Shown here piece after piece: positions 55,401 to 64,000 of a stretch of DNA of 64,000 nt. The position numbers were made by a program, and so were the translations under genes. How positions within the stretch are numbered: the first letter of the stretch is position 1; the number at the start of each line of letters is the position of its first letter. The DNA lies in contig NW_006921534.1 in NCBI RefSeq assembly GCF_000340215.1, positions 1 through 64,000 on the forward strand. Direction: 5' to 3'. The notes below the pieces were generated by a model. It worked only from the letters and a program-made list of their open reading frames with translations, ran no database searches and was not told where the DNA came from. This stretch comes from Pseudocercospora fijiensis CIRAD86. Its lineage: Eukaryota > Ascomycota > Dothideomycetes > Mycosphaerellales > Mycosphaerellaceae.

Positions 55401-58400
55401 CTCGTCGTTTAAGATATCGCCCGCGAAGCCGTTAACGTCCTCGTTATCTTCGTTAATAGCTATAGTTCGCTTCTTAGAGACCCTAACGGTCGATCCGACC
55501 TCGAGGATCTATCTAGATAGTACTTAGTAGGTAGTAAGTACTAGATTGCGCGATGTCTATTCGTTATCGCCGTTCTAGGTAGCTAACTAACTCTTTAGAG
55601 CCTCGAGGTTCGTAAGGATAGGTATAGACTTAGTAAACTAATTATCTCGCTAATTCTTCTTAATACCGAGTAAATAGAATATATATATATAGATATACTT
55701 AGAACAGTTACCTTCTAAATCGTAGAAGTATATACCGGTATTAGTAAGCTAAGCCGTAAGACTATTCGGTAGATAGACGATAATCGGTAGGCGGTATTTA
55801 GGGCGTAGACTAAGCTCCGCTCTAGCCTTATTTATAGAGGTATTACGATTAAATACCTCGTCGCTAGCTTATATCTTCTCGATAATATTATACTTCTTAG
55901 GCGTTTAGTTAAGAGGGAACTAGTCGGGATAGTCTACTAGGTACTTCGTAGTAGTATTAGTTATTACGACGCTTACGCGGGAACGGACTTTATCTAGATA
56001 AGAAAAGTTAGTAAAGGTTTCGTTAGTAGGAAGGAACTTTAGGCATATATCTAAAAATTACAATAATCGGAAATAATAAAACTTTAGGCGCGTACCTAAA
56101 TCTTATAAGAATAGGTACGTACCTAAAGTTTTATAATAAATCGTAGGGAAAGCTTACTATTATAGACCTTAATCTAGCGGGTAGTCTCTTTCGCTATCTC
56201 GTAGATCGTAACGAGGACCTAAATAGTCTTACTAAGGCTAACGTCGTCGCCTATAATAGCGAACTAAGTAGAAGAGAGTATTATACGCTTAAGGTACGCT
56301 ATACTAGTTACCTACTAAGGCTATAAGCTTAGCCCGTAGTATATAGCCTTAAACCCTAACTTAGTAAAGCTATCTAGTATACTTAATATTTCGGATATAA
56401 TATCGAGCGAAGTATAGGCGTCCTCGAACGTAGGTACCTTAGCGCTCTTCTAGTTTATAGCGGAGTTAATAAGCGTAAATATCTTACTATCGATAACTAG
56501 GGTACTATCGGTATTATAGGCGCTAGTACGCTTATTATTAGTATCTTCGGCGTAACGCTATTAGAAGGCTTATACTTCGCCTATATTAACCTTAGGTATT
56601 ACGGTATCGAACCCTAAGCGCTCGATCTTAGTAGGATTGCTAAAAAGCTATAGATATAGACGCGCGCTACCGGTAGTAAGGATAATATTATTAATATAGG
56701 CGATACGCGCCTTATTATTAGCAAAGTTGTCTAGGCGTAGGCTAGTCCCTAGATTTATATTACTACGCTTAAACAAAATATCGAACGTCTTAAGTATAGT
56801 ATCCGGATCGGTATTACCTTATATATACTATATCTCCGTAGTAGTAGATCTATCGTATAGACCCTTCTTAACGAGGTTTAGTAATGTCTCTATAATATTA
56901 CCTATACGCTCTTCCTACTCTTTAGTATTTACTCGGCTAGCCTTCGGGTCGATATAGACCGGGATAGTAGTAGTAGCGACGCGGGAGATCCTTATCGGCT
57001 CGAGTAATAGGTTAACCGAGGCGTTATTATTCTTATTCTTTATCTTATTATATAGGTATAAGAGTAGTAGTCCTCGATAGAGGTCTTCTCCGTATATCTC
57101 TAGTTCTAGGACTAGGTAGACTAGCTAGAGAGTAGGTCTATAAAGTATAGTAGGAGTACCTACGAAGAACGTAGGAATATACGCTAGATCTAGCCGATCG
57201 ATTATAGGATCGAGAGAGTCTAGAATAATCTTTATCTTCTATACGGCGTAGATATAGATAAAGGCTATACGCTTTAGATTGCCCTTAACGGTATCGGGAT
57301 AGCGCGGGCCCGTAAGAGCGCGATCTACCTCGTCGTCGTCCTCCGCCGTTATACTCTTAACCTTAATCTAGCCTTTAGTAAAGCTAGAGATAGTCTTAAG
57401 GATCTTATTCGGCGTAAGCTAGAGTCGGTAGCTCTACTAGTTACCGCTATCTTTCTCGTCGATATCTATCTTATCGACGTCGTTATTAGGGTCTTACTCT
57501 ACTATATCGTCTAAACCTTAGGCGTCTTCGCTATCGCTAACGTATTCTAATAAAACGGGCTGTTTGCCCTTACGCTTAGTCGGTCTAGCTTTGCGCCGAG
57601 TGCCCGCTAGGGGTCTAGCGTACTTAGCCGACGCGCTCTCGTATTTACTAAATGTTCGCTATAATAACTTAGTACTATTCTAAAGAGAAGAATTAAGAAT
57701 GTAGAAACTTTAGGCATATACCTAAATTATAAACCTTCGAAGAAACTTTAGATACGTACCTATTTAATATATAGAATAGGTATATACCTAAAGTTTTATC
57801 TTTAGAGTTAACTTAAGGCGTATACCTAAATCGTAGTGTTTTAAGGAAACTTTAGGTACGTACCTATTTAACGCGTAGAATAGGTATATACCTAAAGTTT
57901 TATCTTTTAAGTAGAATCGATATAATAGTAAAGGAAAAAAAGAATAAAAAAAGGGGGTATACTTAGGCCTATTATACTTACGACGCGATATAAGTAGAAA
58001 TACTTAAACGCTAGCTCGAGCTTCGCTATTATATATACGAACTAGTCGCCGACTAGAATCTCTATAGCTCCTACGGTAGTCTCGTTCTTAATAGATCTAG
58101 CGGAGTAGGCGGCTATATAGATACCTTAACTATAGGATAGGGCCGTTGCTACGCCGCGGGTCTTGTCTATAATATCCTTAAAGCTATTAACGCGACCTTC
58201 CTTAAACCTCTACTCGGCTAGGTTAAGCTTATCTTAGTCTATCTCTATACCGATAGTCTTGTCCTACTTAGCTTTAGTTAACTTCTTAAGCGTATTAGCG
58301 GTCTTAGCCTTCTTTACTAGCGACTCTTTCGGAGAAGGATCGCCGAGGCTAAGTAGTAGGGTATACTACTTCTTAGTAGTAGACGTTAGGGTTTAGGGCG

Positions 58401-58464
58401 GGTCGCTTAGCGGACTAGTGCCTAATTTGCGCTTACGCGCGCTAGGGATAAGTAGGGAACTTAT
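52404..58464 (-). pseudogene. SNF2-family ATPase/helicase (copy D, 3' end cut)
   Basis: Same gene as in copy A, to which it is closest by non-RIP differences; start ATA at 58462-58464 (minus). Intron 1 is 57680-57981, with its palindromes. Only the last ~40 codons are lost at the left breakpoint. Confidence 0.8.
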
Positions 58465-58839
58465 AGCTATAGTTTTTTCGCGATTATAGTAATATATTTC
58501 TTTCGAAAATAGTTTAACTATTAGTATTTTTAAAGAAACTTTAGATATACACCTATTCTAGTACTAGTAATAGTAAGTGCTATAGAAGGTTAATATTAAT
58601 ATTTAAGTTAAGAAGAGGGAGCAGGTTTATAAAAGAAGAAAAGTTGTATTACGTACGGACTACGTATTTGCCGCTAGCGGTATATCCCGCGTCTAATAGC
58701 GATATTTGCTTTTAACGCTTACCTATACTAGTATTAGGTAATAGCCTATAAGGTTATATAAGGTTATGTAAGGTATAACGTAAGGAAATTTTAGGTGCGT
58801 ACCTAAAGTTCTATTAAACGCTTATTATTGCTACTTACT
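58465..58839. promoter_or_regulatory. Divergent promoter region (copy D)
   Basis: Equivalent of the copy A region; one palindrome centre retains GGTGCGTACC. Confidence 0.4.
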
Positions 58840-60507
58840 ATAACAACCTTATACTACTATCTAATTAAGGCGAGGATATTATTCTCCGAACTATCGATCG
58901 AGCTAAAGGATTAAATCCTACGCTACCTAGTAAACGTTAGGTATAGAGACTATAAAGTCTAGGTTGCTTATAACTATAGTATAGATAGGGAGTAGTAGAT
59001 ACAATATAAGCGCTAGCCGGCGGGGTTCGGTATCGATAGTTAGACTCGAACTATCGCGTAGGATTAGATATATACGGCGGTCCTAGTCGCTCTCTATATT
59101 AACGGTAGTCCCGAATTGCGACCCTTATTATATATACCTATACTTACTAACTACGGCGACGAAGCGGTTCGGATAGTAATAGCGAGTATACGGCCTAGTC
59201 TCCGGTTTAGCGAGATCGTAATTAAGACGAAGTCGGATCCTCCTTTGCCTATTAAGAAGCGTAAACGCTACTTCTCGTTATTACCGGTACGGAGTTTAAC
59301 GATATATATCTATATACTCTCGATTATATAGGGTAGTTGCTTGCTACCTTATTATCCTTAGCGGCTAGCGCCGACGCCCGAGAATATACTATAGGAGACG
59401 TCTTATAAGATATTAATTAATGCGAGTAGCTATAATAATAGTAGGCCTAGTACGATAGTATAATTGTTAGCCGCATTTAGACCGCTATATAGTCTCGGGA
59501 ATAACCTTTACCTATACGATAGAGAACGTAGTTAAAGGAGGCTCGACGAATATATTAACTTAAGCTCGGAGAGTATACTAAGGTAGTAGTCGCGGTCTAT
59601 ATACGACTAATTGCTATTCGTTAAGCACCTCGTAGACAACCTCTACTTAAGTTATTATAATATATTCTTCGGGTATCGTAGCTCGGCGTTAGTATCTCTA
59701 CGACTCTATAACGTCGCCCTCGTATATTTCCGGTTTATATAGACCTTACGTTCTAGACTCTAGGATATACGAGATAAGGATCGGCGGTAGTTAAAAGACG
59801 TATAGTAAAGTACGGATAGATTAGCGGTATATACTAGATTTTGCTTAATATCGGTCGCACTCGTATACGGCGGTTTTATATATAATATTCTAGTTTCTCG
59901 CGCGGCGTAGCTACGGTCGCCGGATTATAGGAAGTACTAGTGTTTATATTAGATTGTTACCGATCTAGGTAATAAGACTAAAGGTATATTTAGCCTTAAG
60001 CGTTATACTCGGTATAGACTCGATAAGAAAACTTAGCTATTAATATAGTATCGCTTCTTAGTTTATTACTATCTACCGGACTTTAACGTTACGATAGCGG
60101 ATATTAAGGCGCTTCGCTATAACCTTAAACTACTATATAGCGAGATAGAGTACGAGATCGGAATCGGGGTATTTAACCTCGAAGGTAACGTTAAAGTCTT
60201 AGGAACGATTATACATTAGTAGCGCTATAGCATCGCCTATCTAGCGAACGGCATAGTAGACATAACTCTAATCGAACTTCTAGAGGGGGAGGAGGCATAC
60301 GATAACGATATTACGCTCGTCGTACTATAGCGACTAAGTATAGCGAAGGAACGCGAGCTACTAGTAATAGAAGAGGGTACGGCTACTCTACGTAAAGTGT
60401 CGATAGAGGAAGAGAACCCTACGCTACTTAAAGGTAATGTTCTTAGATTAGGTATATAATACTACGATTATAGAAACAGTCTCCGTAATATTAAATTACA
60501 TAAATAA
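58840..60507 (+). pseudogene. Unrecognised 555-codon gene (gene 2, copy D)
   Basis: Same frame and length as copy A, TAA at 60505. The stop-free stretch 59116-59331 encodes the same 71 residues with minor changes. Confidence 0.6.
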
Positions 60508-61440
60508 TTATATAAGTATATAAATAAGTAATAACGTCTTTATTTAATCAATTATAGTCCTTCTAGCTTATACAACTACGTAATAATTTCGTTCCTTAAG
60601 TAGTTAACTATATAAAGAATTTAGGGCCTATTAAGTAAAGTTAGTCTACCTCGTTATCGTTCTCGATAACCCTATAGTATATATAAGGGTTAAGAGCTAT
60701 AGTAATCTATATGTTAAGTAGATAGTGTAATAGAATATCTAGCGGTATTCTATAGCTCCGAGTAAATATAAATCGCTATATATAGTAGTAGAGAACGCCT
60801 CTTCTAAGATGCTAATTTCCGACTTTATAGGTCGAGATTTCTACCTATACTACGAGGCTCTATCTCTAATAGTATAGTATAGCTTCCGGATAAAGAGAGG
60901 TTAGTACTATATAGCAATTTTGTTATTCTAAGTATATAGAACAATAATAGTATAATAGAATCCTATTATTCTCGACGCTAGTCTAGTAAAGTCGATAAAG
61001 TAATAAACCTAGATTATGCGCTATTATATATAATAGGCTATCTGTTTATTTAGTAGTACGCTAGTCGCTCGCTATTTAATCTTATTTAAGCGCTATCTAC
61101 TTAGTTAACCGGCCTATATCTACTTCTTTAACTATACGATTAAATATTATAGAGACTATACGTAAATAAAGGAACTTTAGGTATATACCTATTCTACGTA
61201 TTAAATAGGTGCGTACCTAAAGTTTCTTTATTAGTATACACTTATTATATAACTACGGTTTTAGGCGTACGCCCGAAGTTTTTGCTATTATTAGCGCTAT
61301 CTAGTAGCTATATTAAGTAGTAGCTATACCTAGTATTCGGCTAGCTTTATCTTACTATTTCGCGATAGAATCTACTCGTCGTTATCGTCGTCGTCGGCAG
61401 ACGTAGAGTTACTATTATCTAGCCCTCTTAGTCGCTAAAT
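60508..61440. other. Intergenic region between genes 2 and 3 (copy D)
   Basis: As in copy A, with the paired palindrome hairpin at ~61172-61226. Confidence 0.4.
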
Positions 61441-64000
61441 CTATCGCATCGCTATAAAGCAGTTAATAAGATCTTCGCTAATTATCTACTATCCTTAATT
61501 ACGGAGTAGATTAGGAGTATAGCGGTATATTATATAAAGTTAGTTCTTCTTTTTTACGGTACTAACGAGCGACTAATGCTACGGGATAGTGCTATTCTAG
61601 ATAAGGTTACTTGCGCTAACTAGGACGGCGGCTACCTACTTTACCTAGTATTAAGCGGTAGTACTAGGTATTTTCTTCTATCGAACGGCTTAGTAGATTT
61701 TGCTTTTATCGTAAGTAGGGAGGATGCGTATCTAATTTATTATATAACGCCCTATACTATACTTAAACTATTATATAATATCTAGGTAATTCCGACTAAG
61801 TAAAGCGAGTACGTTAAAATAGTACCTCGCCTACTTATACTATAGTCGGCGTTTCTAGCTATTGCGGCGAAAACCGTCGTTCTAGTTAAAAAGTAGCTAA
61901 AGGCGGGTTTACTAGATAGCGGTAAATAAGGTAAAGCCGCCTTCTATAGCGTTACTACTACCGCCCCGGGCGACGATAATATTAGGTCTCTCGCCCGTTA
62001 TTTAATATACGAGGTCGTATAAAAAGCTATAGAGACTAGCTCTCTCTTTATCGGTAACTTCCTCCGAGAAGAAGTAGCGTAACTATATCTAATCCCCTAG
62101 GCGCTTATTAGGCTTTAAGAGTATACGGAGTATATAGCTAGTATAGCGGTATCTATATACCTAGCTTAATCGCTAAAGCGCCTATTTAACGATGCCTAGA
62201 TACTAATTCGAGTTGTTATCCTCTTCTAAGTCGTTACCCTTACGCTCTCTATATGCTACTCGATACGTTTAGTAGGTAGTAACGAATTAGTCGATCGTCT
62301 CCTTTATATAGTTATAGAAAGCTTACTCTAGCCTTCTCGAACTAGTAGCCTAGAGCTAGCTACGGAGGAAGTCGGTAGTATAGGCGGTCTACTAGAGCGT
62401 AGTAGTATAGAAGCGTAGTTAAACCTAGTTAAAGAGATCGGCTAGGAGCTAGGCGGCGTACGTAGTACAGAGGCTTACTATAATATTTAAACCCCGACGA
62501 CTTTCTTTCTACTCTCTATTACCCGCGCCTAACCGGTCGTAACGATTACGAGAGAGTCTATACTTTATACTAAAGGAACTACTATTATAGGTCGTCGTTA
62601 GTAAGTCGAATAGTATATTAAGTATTACCGATATAGAGGCTTCCTTAACGGCGCGGATTATACGATCGAGTTAGGCGGTATTTACGCCTACATTAACGGA
62701 CCTTTACGAAAGGACTATATATATTATAAAGAGCTAGCGGTTTAACTATAAATGTATAAAGTCGACGACGTACTTACTTTTAAGTATAAAGAAAGGCTAG
62801 TAAGTACGACGCCTATCTACTCCCTCGGTTAGGCTTAGGCGAGTTATAGGCAGATTAGGCTAATAGAGTAGGTCCTAGTAAATACGAACCTCTCCTCGTA
62901 CGCTAAAGGGAATAGTGCTCGAGGCGTAGCTATCTAGCGTATTATACGCCTATATAATTTCCGCTTTAAAGGCGTCTAAGATACGAGCTCGGCGAAATGT
63001 AGTATCTTAGGCAATAAGGGAAGTAATAGCGGCTACCTAGTCGATAGTAGACTAGGAGAATATAAGAAGCGGTAGTATTAACTAACTAAAAATAGGTTCT
63101 ACCGTTCGGTTAATAGACGCGAAGAGATCCTTCGATATATTATATCCTTAGAAGAAGCCGATACTACTAAGCCGCTCTACGGACTTATAGAGTAGTTTAC
63201 CTCGGATACTATAAGCCTCTTATATACCGAACTACTAGTATACTTAAGAATACTCGATATTAAGGCCGCTAGTCTTCGTAACGCTATAGGCTGTCTAGTA
63301 AAGGGCGATAAGCGGAGATACTACTACGTCTTCGACTACTAGTCTAGTAGGGATGTTTTCCTACGCGAGGTCGAACTAAGCGCGGTCTATATTACGATAT
63401 ATAGGGTTAAACTAGCGCTCGAGGGACTAATCGAGGAGTTCTTTAAGCTCTAGGGGAGTCTATACCTCTAGACGGATTTTAGTCCTATACTATATAATAA
63501 CTAGTTCTATATACCGCTAATATATATCTAAGTCTCGACGTAACCGACGTTCGATACCCTACTATAAACAATATAGTCGTAGTATAGCTACGTCGACTAT
63601 AGGGTCTTAATTTGCCGGTAGCGGATCTATAATATCGTAAGAGATTTTACTAACGTTACGATTATTGCCTTCTACGCCTTATTTCTATCGAGCGTATACG
63701 CGATTATATACTTACTAGAAGGATAGGGGATAATATACGAGTACTCGAGAAGGATAAGTATCGCGAAGCGTAGGAATAAGGATAGTATTAATAAAGTAAG
63801 CCTATTTACGCTTGTTTATATAATAGCGACGTTACCGGTCGATCTTCCGATTTCGATTCGCTTTAGGGAGTAGAAGGTTAGGGAAGAAGAGGTACGTATT
63901 AAATCTAGAAGTATCGAGTCTAGTCGCGATCCGTATATACTTATAGCGTTCGGGTTGTATCGGAGAGCGGCCTACTAGTATATACTACTTATAAGTAATA
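61441..64000 (+). pseudogene. Unrecognised gene, cut by window end (gene 3, copy D)
   Basis: First ~850 codons of the gene 3 frame, in phase with copy A; continues beyond the window. Confidence 0.5.

Larger units (their letters stand above)
52404..64000. mobile_element. Large tandem element, copy D (left-truncated, cut by window)
   Basis: This unit begins right after the terminus of copy C, at the equivalent of A position ~501, so the last ~110 bp of the SNF2 gene and everything to its left are missing. It is collinear with A through the SNF2 gene, gene 2 and most of gene 3, where the window ends. Shared non-RIP differences place it with copy A. Confidence 0.75.

Overview
The window looks like a heavily mutated, repeat-dominated compartment of a filamentous ascomycete (Pezizomycotina). 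Three things point there. CpA and TpG are almost absent while TpA is in large excess and CpG is kept, which is the signature of repeat-induced point mutation (RIP). Nearly every in-frame stop is TAA or TAG, as expected from RIP of Gln and Trp codons. Short introns with GT...TACTAAC...AG signals can be recognised. No intact gene is present, and no rRNA, tRNA or CRISPR was seen.

Layout: four head-to-tail copies of one large element. Copy A is about 45-17239, copy B 17240-33626 (with an N gap at 18866-19143), copy C about 35216-52403, and copy D 52404-64000 (cut by the window end). A 1.6 kb satellite-rich block (33627-35215) sits between B and C. A, B and C end on the right in the same 29 bp terminus, which carries CCTAACCCTAACCCTAA (telomere-type repeats, CCCTAA on the + strand). 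The left ends differ: B begins at the equivalent of A position ~1107 and D at ~501, while A and C reach further left. Interior spacing is 16.4 kb (A-B), 18.8 kb (B-C) and 16.7 kb (C-D).

Each full unit carries five decayed genes. (1) A SNF2-family ATPase/helicase on the minus strand, about 1,800 codons in five exons. (2) An unrecognised 555-codon gene on the plus strand, divergent from gene 1 across a ~375 bp promoter region. (3) An unrecognised plus-strand frame of about 1,060 codons. (4) A minus-strand gene converging on gene 3, with a Lys/Glu-rich N-terminus and Pro/Ser-rich repeats. (5) A minus-strand SF1 helicase of the NFX1/ZNFX1 type, cut off just after motif Ia; its N-terminus consists of in-frame 91-residue tandem repeats that run into the telomere-like terminus.

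A family of perfect or near-perfect palindromes (half-site AACTTTAGGTGC before RIP) occurs about 22 times per unit. It lies only in introns and between genes, often as paired copies forming larger hairpins. Non-RIP differences split the copies into two subfamilies, A/D and B/C. I infer a telomere-associated or subtelomeric multigene mobile element, or amplified subtelomeric segment, carrying two different nucleic-acid helicases and silenced by RIP. No transposase, reverse transcriptase or tyrosine recombinase was recognised, so how it moves is open.
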